DNA of 64,000 nt from Allorhizobium pseudoryzae (GCF_011046245.1 NZ_CP049241.1:868001-932000); one strand, 5' to 3'. Counted from the first letter of the stretch, positions 10,114 to 18,819 are shown. Translations and numbers: made by a program. The notes: generated by a model from the sequence alone, not told the origin.

Positions 10114-10247
10114 CCCCCTCTGGCTGCCGCCATCTCCCCCACAAGGGGGGAGACGACGCGCCGCGCCGTCCTGCCCACATCAGGGGTCGGCGGTGCGACC
10201 GGGTTAGCCCCTCCCCCCTGTGGGGAGGGGTTGGGGAGGGGTCTTTT
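10114..10247 (+). repeat. Composite palindromic intergenic repeat, copy A
   Basis: A 134-bp element between the beta-mannosidase and ATPase genes. It starts with CCCCCTCTGGCTGCCGCCAT, runs into an inverted repeat built on CTCCCCC and GGGGGGAG, and ends in a second G/C-run palindrome followed by GGGGAGGGGTCTTTT. Both end modules recur in reverse orientation at 32286-32418, with a divergent middle. It lies inside a probable operon, so it is transcribed and could fold into stable hairpins. Confidence 0.85.
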
Positions 10248-10263
10248 CCTGTCGCCAATCGCA

Positions 10264-11352
10264 TCAGATCCGGTCTTCCGTCTCGGCATCGAAGAGGGAG
10301 GCCATGCTCATGTCGAAGGCCATGCGGACACGGGCGCCCGGCGCATAGCGGCGTGCGCCGCCGATGCGCACCGACATCAGGTGACCGGCATGGTTCAGCC
10401 AGAGAAGATTGTCGGCCCCCATCGGTTCCTCGATATCGACCACCGCCTCATGCACTTCCTGCTGCTGCGTCTCGTCATCGACGGCAATATGTTCCGGCCG
10501 CACGCCGAGCACCACCTTGCGGCCCGCCTTCAGCGGTTCGGACGTGTCGTAGCCCGCGAGCGAGAAATCGACGCCATGGGTGCGGAAGACCGCACGACCG
10601 GCCACCTCGGCGATTTCGCCCTGCAGGAAATTCATTGATGGCGACCCGATGAAACCGGCGACGAACAGGTTCTTCGGTCGGTTGTAGATGACGATCGGGT
10701 CGTCCAGCTGCTGGATGACCCCGCTCTTCATGATGGCGATGCGGTCGGCGAGCGTCAGCGCCTCGATCTGGTCATGTGTAACGTAGATCATCGTGTTCTT
10801 GAGGCTCTGGTGCAGCCGCTTGATCTCCACACGCAGTTCGGAACGCAGCTTGGCATCGAGGTTAGACAGCGGCTCGTCGAAGAGGAAGACATCGACATCG
10901 CGCACCAAAGCACGGCCGATCGCGACGCGCTGGCGCTGGCCGCCGGAAAGTTCCGCCGGCTTGCGCTTCAAAAGCGGGCCGATCTGCAGGATCTCGGCGG
11001 CACGCGCCACCCGCTTGTCGATCTCCGCCTTCGGCACCTTGGCCACCTGCAGGCCGAAGGAGAGGTTCTTCTCCACCGTCATCTGCGGATAGAGCGCATA
11101 GGACTGGAACACCATGCCGATGCCGCGGTCCTTCGGTTCCTCCCAGGTGACATTGCGATCCTTGATGAAGATCTGCCCCTCGGTCGGCTCCAGCAGGCCG
11201 GCAATGCAGTTCAAAAGCGTGGACTTGCCGCAGCCGGACGAGCCGAGCAGCACGATGAACTCGCCATCGCGAATATCGAGGTTGAGATCCTTCAGAACCG
11301 TGATGGCCCCGAACGACAGCGAAAGATCACGAATGGAAACACTGTTGGCCAT
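10264..11352 (-). CDS. CUT1 carbohydrate ABC transporter ATP-binding protein (UgpC/MalK type)
   Basis: 362 residues, the usual size for a CUT1 ATPase with a C-terminal regulatory TOBE/OB extension. Walker A GSSGCGKST lies at about 37-45, the ABC signature LSGGQ at 135-139, Walker B ending in FLFDEP at about 156-161, and the switch His in YVTHDQ. It powers sugar import by the two permeases encoded just upstream and sits on the cytoplasmic face of the membrane. The ATG is 5 bases after the stop of the MalG-type permease gene. In this family one ATPase may serve several CUT1 systems; adjacency suggests dedication to this one. Confidence 0.96.
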   Translation of the reverse strand: MANSVSIRDLSLSFGAITVLKDLNLDIRDGEFIVLLGSSGCGKSTLLNCIAGLLEPTEGQIFIKDRNVTWEEPKDRGIGMVFQSYALYPQMTVEKNLSFGLQVAKVPKAEIDKRVARAAEILQIGPLLKRKPAELSGGQRQRVAIGRALVRDVDVFLFDEPLSNLDAKLRSELRVEIKRLHQSLKNTMIYVTHDQIEALTLADRIAIMKSGVIQQLDDPIVIYNRPKNLFVAGFIGSPSMNFLQGEIAEVAGRAVFRTHGVDFSLAGYDTSEPLKAGRKVVLGVRPEHIAVDDETQQQEVHEAVVDIEEPMGADNLLWLNHAGHLMSVRIGGARRYAPGARVRMAFDMSMASLFDAETEDRI

Positions 11353-11357
11353 GGAAA

Positions 11358-12299
11358 TCAGCCCTTTACTGCGCCGGCGGCAATACCGCGGACGAACAAT
11401 CTGCCGGAGACGAAATAGACGATGAGGGGAACGGCACCGGTCAGAAGCGTGGCGGCCATGTTGACATTGTATTCCTTCACGCCCTGCACCGAATTGACGA
11501 TATTGTTGAGCTGCACCGTCATCGGGTAGCTGTCCGGGCGGGTGAAGACGACGCCGAACAGGAAGTCGTTCCAGATGCCGGTGACCTGCAGGATCATCGC
11601 CACGACGAAGATCGGCAGCGCCATCGGCAGCATGATGCGGACATAGATCTGCCAGAACCCGGCACCATCGATGCGCGCCGCCTTGAACAATTCCTCCGGC
11701 AGCGCGGTGAAATAATTACGGAACAGCAGCGTCAGGATCGGCATGCCGAAGATGGTGTGCACGATGACAAGCCCGGTCAGCGTGCCGTAGATGCCGAGTT
11801 CGCGCAGCAGGATGACGATCGGGTAGATCATCACCTGGTAGGGAATGAAGGCGCCGACCACCAGGATCGAGAAGAACAGGTCCGCACCCTTGAAGCGCCA
11901 GTTGGCAAGAGCGTAACCGCTGACTGACGCAACGGCGATGGACACGACCACCGATGGCAGCAGGATGCGGACCGAGTTCCAGAACCCGCGCGAAAGACCG
12001 TCGCAGTTCAACCCGGTGCAGGCGCTCGCCCAGGCCTTGGCCCAGGGTTCGAACGTGATTTCCATCGGCGGCGAGAAGATATTCCCGAGTCGGACTTCCG
12101 GCATCCCCTTCATCGAGGTCACCATCATCACGTAAAGCGGCAGAAGATAATAGAGCGCCGCCAGGCCCAAGAGGCCGTACAGGATGATGTTGCGGCGCGA
12201 CAGAACCTTGCGCGGACGGCGGCCGCGCGGGCCGGAAACGTCGGGGGCGACGGCATCGAAACTCGCCGCGGTGGTGTTGAGAGCGGTCACGTTAGCCAC
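11358..12299 (-). CDS. CUT1 ABC transporter permease, MalG type
   Basis: 313 residues, inner-membrane subunit with about six transmembrane helices. The cytoplasmic EAA loop is visible as EELFKAARIDGAGFWQIYVR, the contact site for the ATPase, and the C-terminus ends in the usual short GAVKG tail of MalG-type subunits. The N-terminal 30 residues are polar and Pro/Arg-rich before the first helix. It overlaps the end of the MalF-type gene by 8 bases, indicating translational coupling. With the partner permease it forms the translocation pore for an oligosaccharide, probably derived from mannan or xylan given the glycosidases in the locus. Confidence 0.95.
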   Translation of the reverse strand: MANVTALNTTAASFDAVAPDVSGPRGRRPRKVLSRRNIILYGLLGLAALYYLLPLYVMMVTSMKGMPEVRLGNIFSPPMEITFEPWAKAWASACTGLNCDGLSRGFWNSVRILLPSVVVSIAVASVSGYALANWRFKGADLFFSILVVGAFIPYQVMIYPIVILLRELGIYGTLTGLVIVHTIFGMPILTLLFRNYFTALPEELFKAARIDGAGFWQIYVRIMLPMALPIFVVAMILQVTGIWNDFLFGVVFTRPDSYPMTVQLNNIVNSVQGVKEYNVNMAATLLTGAVPLIVYFVSGRLFVRGIAAGAVKG

Positions 12300-13194
12300 G
12301 CTTCTTGCCTCCGAATTCGAGATAGGCCCAGGGGATGATGATGATGGCGACCGTGATCAGCATCATGGTGGAAGCGGCAAACCCCTGCCCCAGGTTCTGC
12401 GCCTGGAACATGTAGTCGTAGACGTATTTTGCCGGCACTTCCGACGCGATACCGGGCCCGCCGCTGGTTTGCGCCACCACGAGGTCGTAGACCTTGACGA
12501 TGCCGGAGGCGATCAGCACCAGCGTGGTGATGAAGACGGGCCGCATCATGGGAATGACGATCAGCAGGTAGGTCTTCCACATCGGGATGCCGTCCACCCG
12601 CGCCGCCTTCCAGATGTCCTCGTCGATGCCGCGCAGGCCCGCCAGCATCAGGCACATCACCAGCCCCGTGCCCTGCCAGAGGCCGGCAATCAGGATGCCG
12701 TAGATGACGATATCGGCATTGTAGAGCGGATCGAAGGTAAACGTCGTCCAGCCGAGCGACCGGACGATCGACTGGACGCCGAATTCCGGATTGAGGATCC
12801 ACTGCCAGACGAGGCCCGTCACGATGAAGGACAGAGCGAAGGGATAGAGGAAGATCGTTCGGAAGGTGTTCTCGAAACGGATCTTCTGGTCCATCAGGGC
12901 CGCCAGGACAAAGCCGATGACCAGGCTGAAGATCAGCGTCAGGATACCGTAGATCGCGAGATTCTGGATCGAGATGATCCAGCGCGGCGCCGACCACAGG
13001 CGCTCATACTGGTCGAGCCCGACGAAGGACAGGCGCGGCAGGAGGCCGGATCGGGTAAAGGAATAGACGACCGTCCAGATCGTGCCCCCGAGAAAGACCA
13101 CGAGCGCGATCAGGATCATCGGAGTGAGGGCGATCTTGGAATTCAGATTGCGAAAAAGCTGGTTCGGTCGGCCTTTATGCGCGAGACCCGCCAT
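12292..13194 (-). CDS. CUT1 ABC transporter permease, MalF type
   Basis: 300 residues from the ATG at 13194, which has an AAGGA ribosome-binding element 7 bases upstream. A longer in-frame version from 13308 would add 38 residues that overlap a stem-loop and lack a ribosome-binding site. The protein has about six helices and the EAA loop with the sequence DEDIWKAARVDGIPMW before the last helices. It pairs with the MalG-type subunit. The first helix contains LIALVVFLGGTIWTVVYSF. It follows the binding-protein gene after a 168-base gap that contains a perfect hairpin. Confidence 0.95.
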   Translation of the reverse strand: MAGLAHKGRPNQLFRNLNSKIALTPMILIALVVFLGGTIWTVVYSFTRSGLLPRLSFVGLDQYERLWSAPRWIISIQNLAIYGILTLIFSLVIGFVLAALMDQKIRFENTFRTIFLYPFALSFIVTGLVWQWILNPEFGVQSIVRSLGWTTFTFDPLYNADIVIYGILIAGLWQGTGLVMCLMLAGLRGIDEDIWKAARVDGIPMWKTYLLIVIPMMRPVFITTLVLIASGIVKVYDLVVAQTSGGPGIASEVPAKYVYDYMFQAQNLGQGFAASTMMLITVAIIIIPWAYLEFGGKKRG

Positions 13195-13312
13195 CTTTTT
13201 ATCCTTCTCAATCGCGGCGAAGCGAGGAGGCGCAGATGGTCGGTCCGGCGCCGTCTCGGCACGTCGGGTCTGCCATCCAGGCCAGCAAGGTTCGGCCGAG
13301 GTTGCCAATGGA

Positions 13313-13341
13313 CCGGCCGGTGCTGGGCTTGCACCGGCCGG
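13313..13341 (-). promoter_or_regulatory. Intercistronic hairpin between binding protein and permease genes
   Basis: A perfect 11-bp stem, CCGGCCGGTGC pairing with its complement around a 7-base loop, without a T-tract. It sits just after the binding-protein stop codon. Such hairpins protect the upstream mRNA and help produce more binding protein than membrane subunits. Confidence 0.7.
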
Positions 13342-13362
13342 CTTCCGTCACCGGGACGCGTG

Positions 13363-14598
13363 TCAGTCGGCGGCGGCAATGATATCGGAGAACCGTTTCT
13401 GCGCGGCTTCCGGCGTCATTGATTCATTGGCGAAGAACTGCGAGAACAGGTCTTCCTTCTGTTTCTGGGTATCCGGCGAGAGAAGCTGGTCGGTGCTGGA
13501 GAGGATGTTGCCCTTCGCCAGAACCTCGAGACCCTTCTTCATGCAGTCGTTGGCAGCGGACAGATCCACGTCACCCCGCACCGGCAGCGAACCTTTCTTC
13601 AGGTTGAAAGCAACCTGGGTTTTCGGATCGACGATCACCTCGGCCAGCGTCTCCTGCGCCTTGGACTTTGCCTCGTCCTTCAGCAGCGGGAAATAGAAGG
13701 CGTCGCCGCCGGCCGTCAGATACTGGTTCAGGCCAAGACCGGGCAGGCAGGTATAATCCGTTCCGGCCACCTTGCCGGCCAGCTGGAATTCGCCCTGCGC
13801 CCAGTCACCCATGATCTGGCCGCCGGCCTTGCCGGTCACGACCATGTTGGTCGCCTGGTTCCAGTCCTGCACATTGGTGCCCTTGGCGAGCTTGCGCGCC
13901 TCGTCGGCCGCCTTGAAGATCGCCGCCATTTCCGGGCCGGCAGCTGCCTTGGCATCCTTGTCCTTGAAGACCTTCATGTAGAGGTCCTTGCCGCCCAGCG
14001 AAATGATGAGCGTATCGAAGGCGCCCGTCGCCTGCCAGGGCTGACCACCCATGGCGAGCGGCTGGATGCCGGCCTTCTGCAGCGCGGGGCCGGCAGCGAC
14101 GAACTCGTTCCAGTTCTTCGGCACCGGAACACCGGCGGTCTTGAAGGCGTCGTTGGACAGCCACAGCCACTGCCAGGAGTGGATGTTCACCGGCGCGCAA
14201 TAGATCTTGCCGTCGATGGTGCAGCTTTCCAGAAGGCTCGCCGGTTTGATGATCTCTTTCCACTTGCCCTTTTCGGCAACGCTGGTGAGATCCCGCATCA
14301 GGCCAGCCTGCGCCAGTTCCTGCGCCTGACGACCATGGTTGAACTGGGTGGCACCCATCGGATCGCCGCCGGTGATACGGCTGATCATGATCGGTCGGGC
14401 GGTGCCGCCGGACCCGGCAATGGCTCCGTCGACCCATTTGTTGCCGGTCGCATCGAACGCCTTTGCCAGTTCCTTGACGGCTGCGGCTTCTCCGCCGGAT
14501 GTCCACCAATGGGTGACTTCGAGGTCCGTTGCGCTTGCGTAGGTGGCCGGCAGCATCACGCTTGCCATGGCCATGGCTTTCATTGCACGCATATTCAT
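13363..14598 (-). CDS. CUT1 ABC transporter sugar-binding protein
   Basis: 411 residues, a periplasmic solute-binding protein of family 1. A signal peptide covers about residues 1-23 (basic start, hydrophobic core, cleavage near ASA before TDLEVTHWW). The segment EVTHWWTSGGEAAAVKELAKAF is the typical start of the mature fold in this family. It delivers an oligosaccharide to the MalF/MalG-type permeases. It is the promoter-proximal gene, with a GAGGAG ribosome-binding site and a palindromic operator immediately upstream, and it is divergent from the LacI regulator gene. The ligand is unknown; locus content points to hemicellulose fragments. Confidence 0.95.
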   Translation of the reverse strand: MNMRAMKAMAMASVMLPATYASATDLEVTHWWTSGGEAAAVKELAKAFDATGNKWVDGAIAGSGGTARPIMISRITGGDPMGATQFNHGRQAQELAQAGLMRDLTSVAEKGKWKEIIKPASLLESCTIDGKIYCAPVNIHSWQWLWLSNDAFKTAGVPVPKNWNEFVAAGPALQKAGIQPLAMGGQPWQATGAFDTLIISLGGKDLYMKVFKDKDAKAAAGPEMAAIFKAADEARKLAKGTNVQDWNQATNMVVTGKAGGQIMGDWAQGEFQLAGKVAGTDYTCLPGLGLNQYLTAGGDAFYFPLLKDEAKSKAQETLAEVIVDPKTQVAFNLKKGSLPVRGDVDLSAANDCMKKGLEVLAKGNILSSTDQLLSPDTQKQKEDLFSQFFANESMTPEAAQKRFSDIIAAAD

Positions 14599-14612
14599 GA
14601 GTCTCCTCCCTC

Positions 14613-14628
14613 ACTGAAACGTTGCCGT
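14613..14628 (-). promoter_or_regulatory. LacI-family operator 1
   Basis: ACTGAAACGTTGCCGT, built on the AACGTT core typical of LacI/GalR operators. It lies 14 bases upstream of the binding-protein ATG and just downstream of the predicted -10 element, a position suited to repression. It matches the reverse complement of operator 2 at 15 of 16 bases. Confidence 0.75.
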
Positions 14629-14899
14629 AAAAAAGCTATGACAAGAAATCGCGGGGCGCAACCGTGTCTGGTGAAAATTTATTTTGATCAGTCGAAATAC
14701 AACTTTAAATGTTCATCCAGACCTAAGCCGAGCTTGTGATGATGTCTCATCAATTCGGAATATACGCCTGAATAGCCCCGTTTTTCGGCCTATTTGTGCT
14801 CTCCCGCTTCTCGCATCCGCAAAATCAATGCCGCGCATGCGTTGTGCTATCCAGGGTCGCAAAAATTCCATCGCCCCTCAAAAAGGACTCGACATTTTT

Positions 14900-14915
14900 A
14901 CTGCAACGTTTCAGT
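14900..14915 (+). promoter_or_regulatory. LacI-family operator 2
   Basis: ACTGCAACGTTTCAGT, almost a perfect palindrome around AACGTT. It lies 95 bases upstream of the regulator start codon and 271 bases from operator 1. The spacing allows either looping between the two sites or autoregulation. Confidence 0.75.
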
Positions 14916-15010
14916 TTTTCAAAAATGAGGCTGCCATCGGGAGGAGGCATCCGTTTCCAGGCGAGCGAAAAATCATCTATAGTCTCCGGCCTGACTCGGG
15001 TGGACGACGC

Positions 15011-16060
15011 ATGGACGACAATACGATCACAAAAGCCAGGCGATCGCCGGCGCCGGCCACTATGCGCCCGACGCTGAAGACGATCGCCTTCATGACGGGT
15101 CTCGGCATCACCACCGTGTCTCGCGCCTTGAAGGACGCGCCGGATATCGGTGCGGAAACCAAGGAACGGGTCCGCCTCGTGGCAAGCCAGCTTGGCTACC
15201 AGCCCAACCGGGCCGGTGTGCGCCTGCGGACCGGAAAGACCAATGTCATCGCGCTTGTGCTGAGCATTGATGAGGAGCTGATGGGCTTCACCAGCCAGAT
15301 GATGTTCGGCATTTCCGAGGTTCTGGCGGGGACGCAGTATCACCTCGTGCTGACACCGCACATGCACCAGAAGGATCCGATGGCGCCGATCCGCTACATT
15401 CTCGATACGGGTTCTGCCGATGGCATGATCATCTCGCGAACGTCGCCGGATGATCCGCGGGTCGCCCTGATGATGGAGCGGAATTTTCCGTTTGCCACGC
15501 ATGGCCGCACCGATATGGGCATCGTCCATCCTTTCCACGATTTCGACAACGAGGCCTATGCCTTCCAGGCGGTACAGAAGCTCGCCTCACTGGGGCGCAA
15601 ACGCATTGCACTGCTCGCGCCGCCGGCAAAACTGTCCTACTACCTGCACACCCGCATCGGCTTCGAAAAAGCGCTTGCCGCCTTTGGCGCCACGGAAGTG
15701 GCGATGGGCCGCATCACCAGCGAAGCCTCACTCGACGAGGTGCGCACCCAGATGCAGGTGCTGATGCAGTCCGCCGATCCGCCGGACGGCGTCATCTCCA
15801 TCAGCGGCAGCGCCAGCATCGCGCTTGTCGCCGGTCTGGAGGCCGCGGGGCGTCGGCTGGGGATCGATGTGGATATCGTCTCGAAACAGTCGGCGGAATT
15901 CCTGAACTGGGTGCGGCCGGAAATCTACACGGTCAACGAAAGCGTGCGTCTGGCTGGCCGCGAACTGGCCAAGGCGGTGATCGCCCGCATCGATGGCGTA
16001 GCGCCGGATCTCCTGCAGAGCATCAGCGATCCGGTCTGGTCGACCATGGCGCCCCGGTGA
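15011..16060 (+). CDS. LacI family transcriptional regulator
   Basis: 349 residues from the ATG at 15011. A helix-turn-helix of LacI type covers roughly residues 18-45 ([20 protein letters not shown], with the hinge-helix segment [15 protein letters not shown] following), and the rest is a periplasmic-binding-protein-like effector domain. It should bind the two AACGTT palindromes in the intergenic region and release them on binding a sugar. A later ATG at 15062 would remove 17 residues and start directly at the HTH; the first is preferred because GGGTGGA precedes it. It is divergent from the transporter operon, the usual arrangement for a local repressor. Confidence 0.93.
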   Translation: MDDNTITKARRSPAPATMRPTLKTIAFMTGLGITTVSRALKDAPDIGAETKERVRLVASQLGYQPNRAGVRLRTGKTNVIALVLSIDEELMGFTSQMMFGISEVLAGTQYHLVLTPHMHQKDPMAPIRYILDTGSADGMIISRTSPDDPRVALMMERNFPFATHGRTDMGIVHPFHDFDNEAYAFQAVQKLASLGRKRIALLAPPAKLSYYLHTRIGFEKALAAFGATEVAMGRITSEASLDEVRTQMQVLMQSADPPDGVISISGSASIALVAGLEAAGRRLGIDVDIVSKQSAEFLNWVRPEIYTVNESVRLAGRELAKAVIARIDGVAPDLLQSISDPVWSTMAPR

Positions 16061-16069
16061 GCCCTCGGA

Positions 16070-17503
16070 TCAGGCCTTGATGGCAAGCCGCACACCGCCC
16101 CAATGGCGTCCGTTGACGATGACGGGCGCGGAAATGTCCTTCATCAGCACGAACTGGCCGCCGCCCATGTCGCGGCGATAGGTCTGCAGCAGGAACGGTT
16201 CCGTGCTGCGGCCGGCCGCAAGTCCCACCCGGTCATTGAAGATGCGGCGGTTTCGGCAGTTGGCCGTATTCCATGTCGCATCGCCGCGCCGTTGTGGCTG
16301 CGAGAATTTGCGATTGTGGGTCGGCAGGTAACCATTGTTGTCGACGGCAGCGCAGAAGGCGATCCGCTCGTCGCCCTCGACGACACGCTCCAGGATGGCG
16401 GGCAAGACGGCGTCGGTGAACTCGGTGAACCGTGTCATGTACTGGACGGGATCCGTGCCCTGGATGGCACGGTAATCCCTGTCAAAGAGCGCGCCCGTGT
16501 CGATACGGCCGGTTCGAACCGATTGCTCGAAGAGCTGGCTGATGGTGTCGGCCACGCCCATGACCTGCTCGATATACGGTGTATCCGGTGTGCGAATGCC
16601 GGCACTGGCGGTTGCCTGGATCATCCGTTCGGAGATCGTCACCACATCGCCGACACGCGCCGACGTCTGCTGCAACTGATCGTTGGATTTCAGGACGGCG
16701 CTGGCGGTGGCAGCGATGCTGCTGGCAAATTCGCTGCACTGCCGGTCGACGGCTTCCGTCGTGCTTGCAAGCGTGGAGGCACCGTCCAGGATCTTCGACA
16801 TCACCTCTTCCACCTCGTGGAAGGAGCCCTGCACGTCCTGCGCCGTGGTCTTGACGCCCTCCGCCGACACGCGCGCGCCTTCGCCGGCCGCGATCAGCTT
16901 CTCGATGCGCTGACTAAGGTGCAGAAGGGTTTCTTGGATGGAGGATGTCGTCTGCGAGGTCTGCAGGGACAAAGCCCGCACTTCCGCGGCCACGACGGCA
17001 AACCCCTTGCCGGCATCCCCGGCGCGGGCCGCTTCGATCGCGGCATTGAGGGCGAGAAGGTTGGTCTGGCGCGCGATGGTGCCGATCTCTTCCGCCAGCT
17101 TTCCCACATCGGCGAGCGCCGAGGAAAACGAACGGATCTCGACGCCCATTCCGCGCGACGCGTCCACCATATGGTCGATCGCATCGATGGAGCCGTTCAA
17201 CTGCTGGGCCTGAAGGGTGAGAACCTGACGGGCATTGGTCGCGAGCTTGTCCGTCTCGCCCAGCGCATAGGCGATCTGGCGGTTGGCGTCGGCGATCGAC
17301 TGAGCCGATCCGGTGATCCGCGTCAGAAGTTTCGCCTGCTCGGAGGATTGCGACGCCGTGTCCTGGATCGCGCCGGCAATATCCACCAGGTGAATGCCCA
17401 GCGCTGACGCTTCGGCAGCAAGCCGCGTCACGGCCTCTTGAAGAACGTCGTTCCGATCGGTTCCGCCCGTGGAAAAGGACGCCTGCATAACAGTTGCGTG
17501 CAT
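16070..17503 (-). CDS. Soluble methyl-accepting chemotaxis protein with C-terminal sensor domain
   Basis: 477 residues with no membrane segment. The first two-thirds are a coiled-coil receptor signalling domain; the hairpin tip is visible around residues 150-185 ([15 protein letters not shown] and [11 protein letters not shown]). A separate C-terminal domain of about 150 residues, with [15 protein letters not shown] and [12 protein letters not shown], follows. This domain occurs as the C-terminal extension of many proteobacterial cytoplasmic receptors. The start at 17503 is chosen because GAGAGAGG precedes it; the longer frame from 17575 adds 24 unlikely residues. It would couple an internal signal to CheA/CheW. 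No chemotaxis genes are adjacent. The ligand is unknown. Confidence 0.88.
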   Translation of the reverse strand: MHATVMQASFSTGGTDRNDVLQEAVTRLAAEASALGIHLVDIAGAIQDTASQSSEQAKLLTRITGSAQSIADANRQIAYALGETDKLATNARQVLTLQAQQLNGSIDAIDHMVDASRGMGVEIRSFSSALADVGKLAEEIGTIARQTNLLALNAAIEAARAGDAGKGFAVVAAEVRALSLQTSQTTSSIQETLLHLSQRIEKLIAAGEGARVSAEGVKTTAQDVQGSFHEVEEVMSKILDGASTLASTTEAVDRQCSEFASSIAATASAVLKSNDQLQQTSARVGDVVTISERMIQATASAGIRTPDTPYIEQVMGVADTISQLFEQSVRTGRIDTGALFDRDYRAIQGTDPVQYMTRFTEFTDAVLPAILERVVEGDERIAFCAAVDNNGYLPTHNRKFSQPQRRGDATWNTANCRNRRIFNDRVGLAAGRSTEPFLLQTYRRDMGGGQFVLMKDISAPVIVNGRHWGGVRLAIKA

Positions 17504-17630
17504 AGTACCTCTCTCCCAATGCGGGAGATTGTGCACGCACAGCGTTAACGAGTGGTTGCGAGCCTCACTATACAACCGGCGTTAGGGGCGGCCCGGAGCC
17601 CGGATGGCCTGGGCCGCAACGCCTTCAGGA

Positions 17631-17795
17631 TTAGCGACGCTCAAACGCGTTCGGGTCGATACCCAATGTCACCAGATCACGCTTGGCCGGTTGGCGGCCC
17701 GCTTCGAGGGCGGCGGACGCATGGGCGGCAGCACCGAAAACAGCCAGGGCACGACCGAGGAAACCACCACGCATGCTGTTGTTTTTCGTAGACAT
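17631..17795 (-). CDS. Conserved-looking small protein, 54 residues
   Basis: A 54-residue basic protein starting at the ATG at 17795, with a strong AAGGAG ribosome-binding site 7 bases upstream; the longer frame up to 17969 lacks one. The middle part, RALAVFGAAAHASAALEAGR, is a helical Ala-rich stretch, and the end, LVTLGIDPNAF, resembles the C-terminal segment of small rhizobial DUF1127-like proteins. No function is assigned. It is divergent from the Spx/ArsC-like gene, with a palindrome in the shared control region. I consider it real because of the start signal and the ending motif. Confidence 0.6.
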   Translation of the reverse strand: MSTKNNSMRGGFLGRALAVFGAAAHASAALEAGRQPAKRDLVTLGIDPNAFERR

Positions 17796-17902
17796 TGTCA
17801 TCTCCTTTTGTCTGTCCCAAATATCGGACTGATCGCCGGATTCCGCAATGCACAAGAACCGATGGGAGGCATGCAGCGAGCGCATGCGAGTAGCCACAAG
17901 CT

Positions 17903-17916
17903 TTACCATTTGGTAA
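17903..17916. promoter_or_regulatory. 14-bp palindrome in the 17796-17967 divergent region
   Basis: TTACCA and TGGTAA arms around a TT centre, 52 bases upstream of the Spx/ArsC-like gene and 108 bases upstream of the divergent small-protein gene. The shape and position suit a dimeric regulator, but no regulator is encoded next to it. Confidence 0.45.
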
Positions 17917-17967
17917 TTCCTCGCGCGTGGAGAGATGCTAGTCTCCTGCCGATCGAGAGGGTGATGC

Positions 17968-18315
17968 ATGACGACGATCTACGGAATCAAGAACTGCGAC
18001 ACGATGAAAAAAGCCCGGACCTGGCTGGACGGGCACGGCATTGCCCATCGTTTTCACGACTACAAGGCAGAAGGGATCGACCGCGCGCATCTCGAACGCT
18101 GGTCGGACGACAAGGGCTGGGAGACGCTTTTGAACCGGGCCGGCACCACCTTCCGCAAACTTTCCGATGCCGAGAAGGCGGATCTCTCCCGCGACAAGGC
18201 CATCGACCTGATGCTGTCACAGCCTTCGCTCATCAAGCGTCCCGTTCTGGAGACCGACGGCGGGATCACCGTCGGCTTCAAGCCGGAGCTCTATGCCGCG
18301 CTGTTTTCCCGCTGA
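17968..18315 (+). CDS. ArsC/Spx-family reductase (YffB type)
   Basis: 115 residues of the thioredoxin-fold ArsC/Spx family. The N-terminus TTIYGIKNCDTMKKA has a single active-site Cys at residue 10 followed by the conserved basic residues, as in YffB proteins; the second Cys of redox-active Spx is absent. The C-terminal SLIKRPVLETDG segment is the other family signature (the RP loop). YffB-type proteins are thought to be glutathione-dependent thiol reductases; whether this one reduces arsenate is doubtful. It is followed 24 bases later by the ybaK-like gene, suggesting one transcript. Confidence 0.88.
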   Translation: MTTIYGIKNCDTMKKARTWLDGHGIAHRFHDYKAEGIDRAHLERWSDDKGWETLLNRAGTTFRKLSDAEKADLSRDKAIDLMLSQPSLIKRPVLETDGGITVGFKPELYAALFSR

Positions 18316-18339
18316 CGCGTTTTCCAAGGAAAGCACCCC

Positions 18340-18819
18340 ATGTCCAGGACCACGCGCGGCACCCAGATGCTCGGCAAGGCCGGCATCGCCTTTACCGTCC
18401 ACACCTATGACTACGACCCGAATGCGGAGCGCATCGGCCTGCAGGCGGCGGAAGCGATCGGCGAGCCACCGCACCGCGTGCTGAAGACGCTGATGGCGGA
18501 GGTGGATGGCAAGGCGGTCTGCGCCGTCGTGCCGTCGGACCGCGAGGTGTCGATGAAAAAGCTGGCCGCGGCCTTCGGCGGCAAGTCGGCGGCGATGATG
18601 AAGCCGGCGGCGGCGGAGAAGGCAACCGGCTACGTGGTCGGCGGCATCAGCCCCTTCGGCCAGAAGAAGAGCGTGCCGACGGTGATCGAGGAAGCCGCCA
18701 TGGCCGAACCTTATGTCTACATGAACGGCGGCCAGCGGGGGCTGCAGGTGCGGCTGTCGCCGCAGGATGCCAAGAACGTGCTCAATGCCATCGCCGCCTC
18801 GGTTGTTGCCGAGGCCTGA
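18340..18819 (+). CDS. ybaK: Cys-tRNA(Pro)/Cys-tRNA(Cys) deacylase
   Basis: 159 residues, the standard length of YbaK proteins, which clear mischarged Cys-tRNA(Pro) made by prolyl-tRNA synthetase. Motifs include RVLKTLMAEVDG, with the conserved Lys near residue 50 that positions the substrate thiol, VGGISPFGQKK near residues 103-113 and the AAAFGGKSA loop. It acts in the cytoplasm in trans to the synthetase. It lies between an ArsC-like reductase and an aminopeptidase on the same strand with short gaps, so co-transcription is likely. Family identity is strong. Confidence 0.94.
   Translation: MSRTTRGTQMLGKAGIAFTVHTYDYDPNAERIGLQAAEAIGEPPHRVLKTLMAEVDGKAVCAVVPSDREVSMKKLAAAFGGKSAAMMKPAAAEKATGYVVGGISPFGQKKSVPTVIEEAAMAEPYVYMNGGQRGLQVRLSPQDAKNVLNAIAASVVAEA

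Larger units (their letters stand above)
14599..15010. promoter_or_regulatory. Divergent control region of the carbohydrate locus
   Basis: A 412-base gap between the binding-protein gene and the lacI-type gene, more AT-rich than its surroundings. It holds two matching 16-bp operators (listed separately). On the minus strand a plausible promoter is TTGCGC, 18 bases, TAGCTT (14634-14663), which places the transcription start directly against operator 1. The frame continuing upstream from the regulator shows no homology that I recognise. Confidence 0.6.

Noticed and set aside
10079..10289. Short frames across composite repeat A
   Set aside because: They consist of translated repeat sequence (Pro/Arg-rich) and recur in copy B, as expected of non-coding palindromes.
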